Assembly (NCBI GenBank): GCA_002393835.1
Contig: DGTW01000272.1
Location: forward strand, 1-9,543
Length of the DNA stretch: 9,543 nucleotides
Direction: 5' to 3'
Source of the DNA: Treponema sp. UBA4326
GTDB lineage: Bacteria > Spirochaetota > Spirochaetia > Treponematales > Treponemataceae
The notes below the pieces were generated by a model. That model was not told the origin of the DNA, did no database searches, and worked only from the letters and a program-made list of their open reading frames with translations. How positions within the stretch are numbered: the stretch's first letter is position 1; each line of letters begins with the position of its first letter. Both the position numbers and the translations under genes were made by a program. Of this stretch, positions 1 to 5,539 are shown piece after piece.

Positions 1-50
1 TTAATATCTGAGCGATCCAAGAAGAGTACATCTCCACCAAAAGCTTTCAT
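1..50 (-). CDS. leuD: 3-isopropylmalate dehydratase small subunit, N-terminal fragment (cut by window edge)
   Basis: Only the first 16 codons are inside the window. They read MKAFGGDVLFLDRSDI, matching the start of LeuD-type small subunits of the shorter archaeal/spirochaetal class, where an FGG...FLDRSDINTD stretch opens the swivelling domain. The ATG at 48-50 follows an AGGAGA ribosome site about 7 bases upstream. LeuD pairs with LeuC to isomerise 2-isopropylmalate to 3-isopropylmalate in the cytoplasm (leucine synthesis). leuC lies immediately upstream with a 39-base gap, which supports the call and indicates co-transcription. The substrate-determining loop lies outside the window, so a homoaconitase- or citramalate-type partner cannot be excluded from these residues alone. 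Confidence 0.85.
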   Translation of the reverse strand, partial: MKAFGGDVLFLDRSDI

Positions 51-89
51 AGTTTTCTCCTTTTAAGCTTCTATAATAAAACGGCTTAA

Positions 90-1376
90 TTAGCCTTTGT
101 AAAGTTCTGAATTTGCGATAGTTCCTGTGATTGCAGTTGCAGCAGCCGATGCAGGGCTCATCAAATGAACCATGCCGCCTTTACCCATTCGGCCGTTGAA
201 GTTGCGGTTTGTTGTTGAAGCACAGACCTCGCCCTCAGCAAGAACGCCGTTTGACATACCAAGACAAGCACCGCAAGTCGGGTTAGTTACGCAGAATCCT
301 GCATCAAGGAAGATGTCGATGATTCCCTCATCCACAGCCATCTTGTAGATTTTTGGTGTGGCAGGTGAAACGATACCACGAACACCGTCTGCAAGTTTGT
401 GTCCTTTGAGGACTTTTGCGGCGATGCGAAGGTCAGAGATTCGGCCGTTAGTGCATGAACCGATGTAAACCTGATCAACCTTTGTGCCTTTCATCTCAGA
501 GATTTTCTTAATCTGATCAGGCTTATAGTTGATAGTGCAAACTGGCTCCAGATTTGACAAATCCTCTGTGATGACTTTTTCGTAAACAGCATCATCATCG
601 TCACGCCATTTTGCGTAATCAGCGATTGCATCTTCCTTTGACTTGTATTCGTCTTTGATGAATTCCCAGAGATAATCCACAGTTTTTGCATCCGGGAAAC
701 AGATTCCGCTTGTGCCGCCGGCCTCGATTGCCATGTTACAGAGAGTCATTCGCTCTTCCATATCCATGTTATCAACGATTGGGCCTGTAAATTCGATTAC
801 GCAGTTTGTTGCGCCGTTAACACCGATTTTTCCGATAAGGTGAAGGATAACGTCCTTTGCATAAACACCTTCCTTCAATTTGCCGTTCAATACGAATTTG
901 ATTGATTTTGGCTCACGGAAAGAGCATACGCCCTTAAGGATTCCAACCTCAAGGTCAGTTGTTCCGACACCAGCAGCGAAAGCACCGAAGGCACCGTGGG
1001 TACAGGTGTGGCTGTCACCCATAATTACAGTGTAGCCTGGACGAACAAAGCCTTTCTCCGGGAAAATCGCATGGCAGACACCGTTCGCGCCGATGTCGAA
1101 GAAGTCCTTGATATTATTGCGGCGGGCCCAGTCACGCAAAATCTTTGACTGAGTTGCGGTCTTGCTGTCTTTTGAAGGAGTTACATGGTCGATTACGGCC
1201 TTGATTTTTGTCGGGTCAAAAACCCTGTCCTTACCGCGTTCAACCAAATCGTTGATTGCGACAGGTGTCGTGATTTCGTGACAGAAAACACGATCAAGTT
1301 TAAGAACATAAGTTCCGTCGAAAGGTGTGTCCACAAGATGTGACTCAAAAATTTTTTGGGCGATAGTTTTTCCCAT
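90..1376 (-). CDS. leuC: 3-isopropylmalate dehydratase large subunit (aconitase superfamily)
   Basis: This 428-residue protein is the catalytic iron-sulfur subunit of isopropylmalate isomerase (2-isopropylmalate to 3-isopropylmalate, leucine pathway, cytoplasm). Visible aconitase-family marks are MGDSHTCTHGAFG at 119-131, GSCTNGR with Cys308, TCGACLG with Cys368 and Cys371, and RNFNGRMG at 391-398. Cys308, Cys368 and Cys371 are the expected three ligands of the [4Fe-4S] cluster. The length fits the shorter LeuC2/archaeal-type class (about 420 residues) rather than the roughly 470-residue E. coli type. The ATG at 1376 follows an AGAGG ribosome site about 7 bases upstream. leuD follows after 39 bases. 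The dehydrogenase gene upstream ends 44 bases before the start, and no clear promoter lies in that gap. A relaxed or different substrate (homoaconitate, citramalate/citraconate) is possible in this subfamily, but adjacency to leuD favours leucine synthesis. Confidence 0.94.
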   Translation of the reverse strand: MGKTIAQKIFESHLVDTPFDGTYVLKLDRVFCHEITTPVAINDLVERGKDRVFDPTKIKAVIDHVTPSKDSKTATQSKILRDWARRNNIKDFFDIGANGVCHAIFPEKGFVRPGYTVIMGDSHTCTHGAFGAFAAGVGTTDLEVGILKGVCSFREPKSIKFVLNGKLKEGVYAKDVILHLIGKIGVNGATNCVIEFTGPIVDNMDMEERMTLCNMAIEAGGTSGICFPDAKTVDYLWEFIKDEYKSKEDAIADYAKWRDDDDAVYEKVITEDLSNLEPVCTINYKPDQIKKISEMKGTKVDQVYIGSCTNGRISDLRIAAKVLKGHKLADGVRGIVSPATPKIYKMAVDEGIIDIFLDAGFCVTNPTCGACLGMSNGVLAEGEVCASTTNRNFNGRMGKGGMVHLMSPASAAATAITGTIANSELYKG

Positions 1377-1420
1377 TTTTATACCTCTTTATAAATGTCA
1401 TGCCGTTTAGCCCGGCACTT

Positions 1421-2413
1421 TTAATTCACTACATTAACTGGCTTTCCATCAATAAAAGCCTTTATATTGTCGATTGCAATTCCAAGCAAACGAAGGCGGG
1501 TTTCAAGCGGTGCCCAAGCCAGATGGGGTGTAATCAGGCAGTTCGGAGCCTTATAAAGCGGACAATTTTTGCTCATAGGCTCTTCCAAAAGGACATCAGC
1601 GGCATAACCTGCGATTGAGCCATTATCCAGAGACTCTCGGACATTTTTCTCGCAAACAAGTCCACCCCGGGCAGTGTTAATGAGAATAGCCGATTTTTTC
1701 ATAAGAGAGAGAGTTTTATCGTTAACAAGGTTTTCAGTATCATGGGTGAGGGGAGCATGAAGCGAAAGAAAATCAGCCTGACTGAATAAATCCTCGACAG
1801 AAACAGAAGAAAGACAGGCTTTTTTAGCTGGAGAAAGCTCCATTGATTCGAGGGCCTTCTTAAAAGATGATTCTGAATGTGCGTGAACTATAACCTTCAT
1901 GCCAAAAGAAAGAGCAATCTCGGCAACACGCTGACCAATATGACCGAATCCATAGATTCCGAGCGTTTTTCCGTTTAATTCCGTAAGTGGAGAAAGCCAG
2001 TAACAAAAATCAGGATTGGAAATCCATTTTCCATCGTGCACAGAAGATGAATGTGAAGCTACAAGATTTGTAAAATGAAGGATAAAAGCAAAGACATGCT
2101 GGGCGACAGCGTTTGTACTGTATGAAGGAATATTCGTAACAATAATGCCCTTTTGTCTGCAGGCATCTAAATCCACGACATTGTAGCCTGTCGCCAAAAC
2201 ACCGATATAACGGAGATTTGGGCAACTTTCTACAATCTCTTTTGTGATATGTACTTTATTCAGAAGAATTATATCACTGTTTCCGATTCTTTCGGCAACG
2301 AGTTCTTGAGGAGAACGGTCATAAACTGTAAATTCATCCGCGAAGGCTTTGATACCATCCCAGGACATATCTCCAGGATTAAGCCCGTGCCCGTCAAGAA
2401 CCGTTATTCGCAT
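1421..2413 (-). CDS. D-2-hydroxyacid dehydrogenase, glycerate dehydrogenase/hydroxypyruvate reductase type
   Basis: This 330-residue cytoplasmic oxidoreductase interconverts a 2-oxoacid and a D-2-hydroxyacid with a nicotinamide cofactor. The N-terminal VLDGHGLNPGDMSWDG (5-20) is typical of glycerate dehydrogenase/hydroxypyruvate reductase relatives. The Rossmann glycine motif GFGHIGQ lies at 155-161. The catalytic set is present: Arg249 in NTARGG, Glu278 in LEEP and His297 in PHLAW. The acidic residue that normally ends the second Rossmann strand and selects NAD is absent: the stretch reads GMKVIVHAHS (171-180), with Ala178 at the usual Asp position. NADP use is therefore possible (inference). 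The ATG at 2413 lies four bases after the stop of the HMA-like gene, with AGGA inside the end of that gene as ribosome site, so the two are probably translated as a pair. leuC follows 44 bases later. The true substrate cannot be read from sequence. Confidence 0.9.
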   Translation of the reverse strand: MRITVLDGHGLNPGDMSWDGIKAFADEFTVYDRSPQELVAERIGNSDIILLNKVHITKEIVESCPNLRYIGVLATGYNVVDLDACRQKGIIVTNIPSYSTNAVAQHVFAFILHFTNLVASHSSSVHDGKWISNPDFCYWLSPLTELNGKTLGIYGFGHIGQRVAEIALSFGMKVIVHAHSESSFKKALESMELSPAKKACLSSVSVEDLFSQADFLSLHAPLTHDTENLVNDKTLSLMKKSAILINTARGGLVCEKNVRESLDNGSIAGYAADVLLEEPMSKNCPLYKAPNCLITPHLAWAPLETRLRLLGIAIDNIKAFIDGKPVNVVN

Positions 2414-2417
2414 CTGC

Positions 2418-2627
2418 TTATCCTAAAACCGCAATTCCAGTAGATGAGATAGCAGCATTAATGGCATCTTCGATACCGCCAACGCCTTCATCAAAATCTA
2501 CAAGAACCTGTGATTTATCAGGATTTGCAGTGCAAGCCGTTACACCAGCTACAGCTTTTACGGCAGCATCGACTTTGGAAGCAGCATCCGGGTCGAACAT
2601 GCCGTCAACATAAATTTTCTTCTGCAT
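2418..2627 (-). CDS. small HMA-fold protein lacking the CxxC metal site
   Basis: This 69-residue cytoplasmic protein has the pattern of a heavy-metal-associated (ferredoxin-like, beta-alpha-beta-beta-alpha-beta) domain. KKIYVDGM (3-10) is strand 1 and its loop. SKVDAAVKAVAGVTACTAN (17-35) is helix 1 and strand 2. SQVLVDFDE (39-47) is strand 3, IEDAINAAISSTG is helix 2, and IAVLG ends the protein. Copper chaperones have GMxCxxC at the loop. Here it reads GMFDPDAAS, so both metal cysteines are missing, and the only cysteine is Cys32 in strand 2. Ordinary Cu(I)/Zn binding is therefore unlikely, and the function is unknown. The ATG at 2627 has GGAG about 10 bases upstream and a good promoter at 2659-2687, making this the first gene of its transcript. 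The 4-base gap to the dehydrogenase gene suggests a linked job. Confidence 0.85.
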   Translation of the reverse strand: MQKKIYVDGMFDPDAASKVDAAVKAVAGVTACTANPDKSQVLVDFDEGVGGIEDAINAAISSTGIAVLG

Positions 2628-2658
2628 TTAAGGAAATCTCCAATTAGATTGATGAGTT

Positions 2659-2687
2659 ATTATAACCCTTATGCGAGAAAAATTCAA
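2659..2687 (-). promoter_or_regulatory. sigma-70-type promoter for the HMA-like/dehydrogenase/leuCD transcript
   Basis: Reading the minus strand, a -35 TTGAAT (2687-2682) is followed after exactly 17 bases by a perfect -10 TATAAT (2664-2659). The predicted start of transcription is near 2652, giving a leader of about 25 bases to the ATG at 2627. The bases upstream of the -35 are AT-rich. It lies between the folded element that follows rlmN and the HMA-like gene, so it separates the two transcription units. Because no convincing promoter is seen before leuC, it may drive the whole block down to leuD (inference). Confidence 0.75.
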
Positions 2688-2721
2688 CAGAAATATTTTA
2701 TAGCGCACATTTTCTTCCAAC

Positions 2722-2795
2722 AGGCTTTCCGAGGTTCCGCTTTCGCTCCATTCATGGCTCCCTAAATGGTCGCTCATGAACGGCTTCGCCGCCTC
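2722..2795 (-). repeat. folded REP-like element at the 3' end of rlmN
   Basis: On the minus strand this stretch folds as several nested hairpins. The central hairpin pairs CCGTTCATG (2783-2775) with CATGAATGG (2756-2748): nine pairs, one of them G:T on this strand and an A-C mismatch on the other. Its 18-base loop can extend through GC/GC, a tandem G.A/A.G step and CC/GG around an ATTTA cap. It is flanked by GCGAAGC (2789-2783) and GCGAAAGC (2746-2739), both known as exceptionally stable mini-hairpin sequences. GAGG (2795-2792) and CCTC (2734-2731) can close the whole. No T-tract follows, so it is not an ordinary intrinsic terminator. The architecture suggests a dispersed extragenic palindromic element, but only one copy is in the window, so being a repeat is inference. 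Confidence 0.55.
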
Positions 2796-3865
2796 TACAA
2801 TCCTGGCGCAGCCTCCCTTGCAAGTTTTTTGCCGTTTCCCTGACTTTCCGCAAGAGTTTTTCCCAGCTGACCACAGGCTCCGCCAATTTCCCGGCCCCGT
2901 CGGGTTCTCAATGTAACATTGATTCCGGCCTTTTCCAAATGATAGACAAAATTCTTACATTCTTTTGCACTTGGCTCACTGAATTCCAGCCCCTCAACAG
3001 GATTCCACGGAATGAGGTTCACATGAACATCAAGCCCCCTGGCAAAGTTTATCATATTGGTGGCGCTGTCAATGCTGGTGTTCGTGTCGTGAAGCATGGC
3101 AGCCTCAAGAGTAACACGCTTACCGGTCTTTTTCGCAAAATAATCGATTGCCTTACGAAGCTCAGCAAGAGGATTTGTGCGGCAAATTGGCATAAGCTTT
3201 TCACGAAGGGCTTCGTCAGCCGTAGTAAGGGAGACAGCCAGTCGAATCGCCGGCCCGTTGTCAGCAAGATCATAAATTCCCTTGATTACGCCTGAAGTCG
3301 AAAGGGTAATTCGGCGGCCAGAAAGGGCCCGGCCTTCCTTATTGGTAAGGATTGCGATTGCCTTACGAACATTGTCAAGGTTCATCATAGGCTCGCCCAT
3401 GCCCATAAAAACAATGTTGTCCAAAGTACCGGCGTGTTTTTCAAGGGCAAGGAACTGCTCTACGATTTCTCCGGCTGTAAGGCTTCGGGCCAGCCCCAAA
3501 TGCCCGGTCTGGCAAAAGGCACAGTTCATGGCACAGCCGACCTGGCAGGAAACGCAGGCTGTCTTTCTGTCCTCACGGTCTGTAAGAAGGACAGTCTCAA
3601 CGGCAAGGCCATCGGAAAGCGTAACCTGAAGTTTAATCGTTCCGTCTGGATCTTCGAGCACCTTTGAGACAGTAGTAGAACGGAGCAGGGCTTTTTCTTT
3701 CAGCTTATTCCGTAAATCAAGGGAAAGGTTCGTCATCTCATCAAAAGACTCGACGCCTTTTCCAATCCACTGAAAAATCTGCTTGCCACGGAAAGACTGC
3801 TTTAAAGAAAGAGACTCGCAAATCTCTGCAGGAAGCAGGCCCGATAAGACAATTTTCTCACTCAT
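2795..3865 (-). CDS. rlmN: 23S rRNA (adenine-2503-C2)-methyltransferase, radical SAM
   Basis: This 356-residue radical-SAM enzyme methylates C2 of A2503 in 23S rRNA, and in some bacteria A37 of tRNAs. The cluster motif Cx3Cx2C is Cys111, Cys115 and Cys118 within QVGCAMNCAFCQTG. Cys104, seven residues before the cluster, and Cys331 in GGACGQLG match the two additional catalytic cysteines of RlmN (118 and 355 in E. coli). MGMGEPMMN lies at 154-162 and LIPWNPVEG at 284-292. An extra Cys107 (CVSC instead of the common CVSS) is seen. The ATG at 3863-3865 shares its A with the TAA of the upstream TPR gene (TAATG) and has only a weak ribosome site, so translation is probably coupled. The last residues (KKLAREAAPGL) extend beyond the usual end of the family, and the stop codon touches the folded element. 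Confidence 0.95.
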   Translation of the reverse strand: MSEKIVLSGLLPAEICESLSLKQSFRGKQIFQWIGKGVESFDEMTNLSLDLRNKLKEKALLRSTTVSKVLEDPDGTIKLQVTLSDGLAVETVLLTDREDRKTACVSCQVGCAMNCAFCQTGHLGLARSLTAGEIVEQFLALEKHAGTLDNIVFMGMGEPMMNLDNVRKAIAILTNKEGRALSGRRITLSTSGVIKGIYDLADNGPAIRLAVSLTTADEALREKLMPICRTNPLAELRKAIDYFAKKTGKRVTLEAAMLHDTNTSIDSATNMINFARGLDVHVNLIPWNPVEGLEFSEPSAKECKNFVYHLEKAGINVTLRTRRGREIGGACGQLGKTLAESQGNGKKLAREAAPGL

Positions 3866-5037
3866 TAAGCATCTCGCTCAAGACGATAAAGCATGTCGGC
3901 AATGGCAGGAGAACGCACTCCATAACGAGAAACATTTCTTAAAGTTTCGATTGCTTTTGCCTTCTGTCCCAATTTTACATAGCAGTCAGCAAGATCAATG
4001 TAGAAACGGAAGTTTTTGGGATCGCCTTTTATCAAGCCCTGCAGGCGCTCTGCGGCTTCCTCATAGCGACCTTCTCCCTTGCAAATAAGGGCAAGTCCCA
4101 GGGCAGCATAAACATCAAACTCAATGTCCATAGCCTTGTTGTAATACTCAGCGGCAGTCCTGTAGTCTCCAGTGTTGCGATAGGCATCGCCTGCACGGGT
4201 AAGGATAACCTTATTGTCAGGATCAAGCTCAAGGATTTTATTCCAGTATTCGATGGAACGGAACTGCTGATTCATTCCGCGATAGCAATCAGCCAATCCA
4301 AAAAGGGCATAGAAATTATTCGGCTCCCTCTGCAGTGCCCTCTCAAAATAAACAACGCCTTTGTCAAAAGTCTTGAGTTTTCTGTGACAGTTGCCAATAG
4401 AAGTCAGAACACGGATATCAACGAGCGAGTCATTCTTGTCCAGCATTTTTGTCCAGTAGTAGAGGGCATCTCGATATTCCTTAAAATCATAATGAAGATG
4501 TCCCAATCCGATGAGTGCATAAGAGTTGTTTTCCTCCATGTCAAGAACAGAGAGGTACAAATCCTTAGACTTTTTGAAATCCCTTATTTTTCGGTAAGCA
4601 TCGGCGACCCGGGTAAGAACGGTAATATTTCTGTCATCATGGACAAGGTACTGCTCCCAAATAGCTATAGCCTTATGATACTGATTCATGGCCTTATAGC
4701 AATCAGCAAGACCAAAAAGTGCATAATTATTTGTGGGATGATAGTCCAGGCAAGACTGATAGAAAGACTCGGCTTCCCTAAAGTGTCCCTGCTTTCGCTC
4801 GCAATCTCCAAGCCCCACGAGCGCATAGTTATTGTTCTCTTCAATTTGGAGGATTTTATTGAAAGCCTCCTTTGCCTCTTCAATTCTGTCCTCCTTTAAG
4901 AGCTGATAGCCCTGCTTGGAGAATTCAGAAATCTCGCTTGGAACTTTTTCGCCTTCGGGAACAATTGACGAAAAATCCTCCGGGATATCCGCCATTGTGA
5001 GAGGGGAATCAACCTCTTTTAATAACTCATCGCTCAT
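3865..5037 (-). CDS. cytoplasmic tetratricopeptide (TPR) repeat protein
   Basis: This is an all-helical scaffold protein of 390 residues from the ATG at 5037. It has no signal peptide or membrane segment, so it is probably cytoplasmic. About ten 34-residue TPR units run from residue ~38 to the C-terminus, with W/Y/A positions as in the family. Four units share the signature NNYALxGL(G/A)D, and a block of four units is repeated about 138 residues later. A TTG six bases upstream (5043) is in frame, but it sits one base after the GAGGA ribosome site, whereas the ATG sits seven bases after GAGG, so ATG is chosen. The small TPR-like gene ends 25 bases upstream, and rlmN begins inside this stop codon. 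The partner is unknown. TPR proteins mediate protein-protein contacts, and nothing here identifies the ligand. Confidence 0.9.
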   Translation of the reverse strand: MSDELLKEVDSPLTMADIPEDFSSIVPEGEKVPSEISEFSKQGYQLLKEDRIEEAKEAFNKILQIEENNNYALVGLGDCERKQGHFREAESFYQSCLDYHPTNNYALFGLADCYKAMNQYHKAIAIWEQYLVHDDRNITVLTRVADAYRKIRDFKKSKDLYLSVLDMEENNSYALIGLGHLHYDFKEYRDALYYWTKMLDKNDSLVDIRVLTSIGNCHRKLKTFDKGVVYFERALQREPNNFYALFGLADCYRGMNQQFRSIEYWNKILELDPDNKVILTRAGDAYRNTGDYRTAAEYYNKAMDIEFDVYAALGLALICKGEGRYEEAAERLQGLIKGDPKNFRFYIDLADCYVKLGQKAKAIETLRNVSRYGVRSPAIADMLYRLERDA

Positions 5038-5044
5038 AATCAAT

Positions 5045-5049
5045 CCTCA
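5045..5049 (-). promoter_or_regulatory. ribosome binding site deciding the TPR-protein start
   Basis: The minus strand reads TGAGG here. The GAGG core is seven bases from the ATG at 5037-5035 but only one base plus an A from the in-frame TTG at 5043-5041. This spacing makes the shorter protein (390 residues, starting MSDELLKE) the likely product. Confidence 0.7.
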
Positions 5050-5062
5050 CATTTTTAAATAC

Positions 5063-5401
5063 TTATTTTAGCAATATCGAAATAATCGAAGCTATTTTTT
5101 CGTAAATCGCCTCTGACTTGGCCTTGTTTTTTGCCAAAAGGTAATACTTAAGGGCTGTTAGAGAACGATTTTGCTTCATGTAAAGGTCTCCGATGCGGAC
5201 AAGACCGTCCGAGTAACCAGTTGTAACAAAAATTCGGCAGGCAGCATCATACTTGCCTTCATTAAAGAGCACATTTCCCTTACGATTAAGAACTGCTTTT
5301 TGCTCAGAGGTAAGAGCCTGAATAGGTTTGTCGGTGACTTTAATAAATCCATCCGGCAGACAATGAGCAGACAAAGTACTTTTTAACTTATTTTGATCCA
5401 A
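5063..5401 (-). CDS. small TPR-like protein of unknown function, TTG start
   Basis: This is a 112-residue protein with no signal peptide. Residues ~38-105 form two TPR-like helical pairs (LNRKGNVLFNEGKYDAACRIF and then IGDLYMKQNRSLTALKYYLLA). The end is hydrophobic (IASIISILLK). No ATG occurs before about residue 79, which would remove most of the protein. The TTG at 5401-5399 has an AGG ribosome site eight bases upstream and lies ~29 bases after the predicted transcription start, so TTG initiation is favoured. It is the first gene of the unit and is followed after 25 bases by the larger TPR protein, then rlmN. I do not recognise a named family. A role as a partner or regulator of the next TPR protein is only a guess from gene order. 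Confidence 0.75.
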   Translation of the reverse strand: MDQNKLKSTLSAHCLPDGFIKVTDKPIQALTSEQKAVLNRKGNVLFNEGKYDAACRIFVTTGYSDGLVRIGDLYMKQNRSLTALKYYLLAKNKAKSEAIYEKIASIISILLK

Positions 5402-5409
5402 CTTTTTTA

Positions 5410-5414
5410 CCTAA
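5410..5414 (-). promoter_or_regulatory. ribosome binding site for the TTG-started gene
   Basis: The minus strand reads TTAGG, with AGG eight bases before the TTG at 5401. It is a weak site (three-base core). It supports TTG because no other start codon in this part of the frame has any purine-rich site before it. Confidence 0.5.
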
Positions 5415-5436
5415 TCGAAAATAATTACATAAGTTA

Positions 5437-5484
5437 ATGCTATCATATTTATGGCAAAAGTCAAGGGATTTAAAAAATAATATT
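5437..5484 (-). promoter_or_regulatory. strong promoter with UP element for the TPR/TPR/rlmN unit
   Basis: Minus strand: -35 TTGACT (5464-5459), a 16-base spacer, then an extended -10 TGA-TAGCAT (hexamer 5442-5437). Immediately upstream, AATATTATTTTTTAAA (5484-5469) matches the E. coli UP-element consensus AAAWWTWTTTTNNAAA at all defined positions but one, and it sits four bases from the -35 as in that consensus. Transcription should begin near 5430, leaving a leader of about 29 bases. The hexamers are seen directly; that an UP element works in this organism is inferred from conserved alpha-subunit behaviour in bacteria. Confidence 0.7.
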
Positions 5485-5489
5485 GAAAT

Positions 5490-5539
5490 TTTTACTGAAA
5501 AAAGTGTTTTGTCAAATGAAAACAACATTTTCAGTAAAA
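5490..5539 (-). repeat. AT-rich 12-bp perfect inverted repeat after rsmD
   Basis: Arms TTTTACTGAAAA and TTTTCAGTAAAA (5490-5501 and 5528-5539) are perfectly complementary. Inside, after a 3x3 internal loop, TGTTTT (5505-5510) pairs with AAAACA (5519-5524) around an 8-base loop. The outer arm starts at the base next to the rsmD stop codon. The stem has only two G-C pairs in 12, and no T-tract follows directly on the minus strand; the nearest T6 is 12 bases on and belongs to the UP element. It may stop or stabilise the rsmD transcript, or be a small palindromic insertion. A canonical intrinsic terminator is not supported. Confidence 0.6.

Noticed and set aside
83..95. Small hairpin GGCT/AGCC with a 5-base loop between leuC and leuD
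   Set aside because: Only four pairs, partly inside the leuC stop codon, and followed by an interrupted T stretch. It is too weak to call a terminator or attenuator.
1385..1396. TATAAA before leuC as a -10 element
   Set aside because: It almost touches the ribosome site and no -35 lies at a suitable distance.
1400..1418. Hairpin TGCCG/CGGCA in the gap before leuC, considered as a leader attenuator or terminator
   Set aside because: Five to six pairs with a 7-base loop and no T-tract on the minus strand. There is also no leader peptide with leucine codons or T-box-like sequence.
3282..3629. Plus-strand open frame opposite rlmN
   Set aside because: It is a shadow of a strongly conserved enzyme, with an Arg/Ser-rich translation of no family.
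4384..4899. Plus-strand open frame of 171 codons opposite the TPR gene
   Set aside because: It mirrors the repeat codons of the TPR gene, has no recognisable domain and no supporting promoter, and the opposite strand is clearly coding.
5465..5489. T6 run after the rsmD inverted repeat as an intrinsic terminator tail
   Set aside because: It starts 12 bases after the stem and is better explained as part of the UP element of the next promoter.
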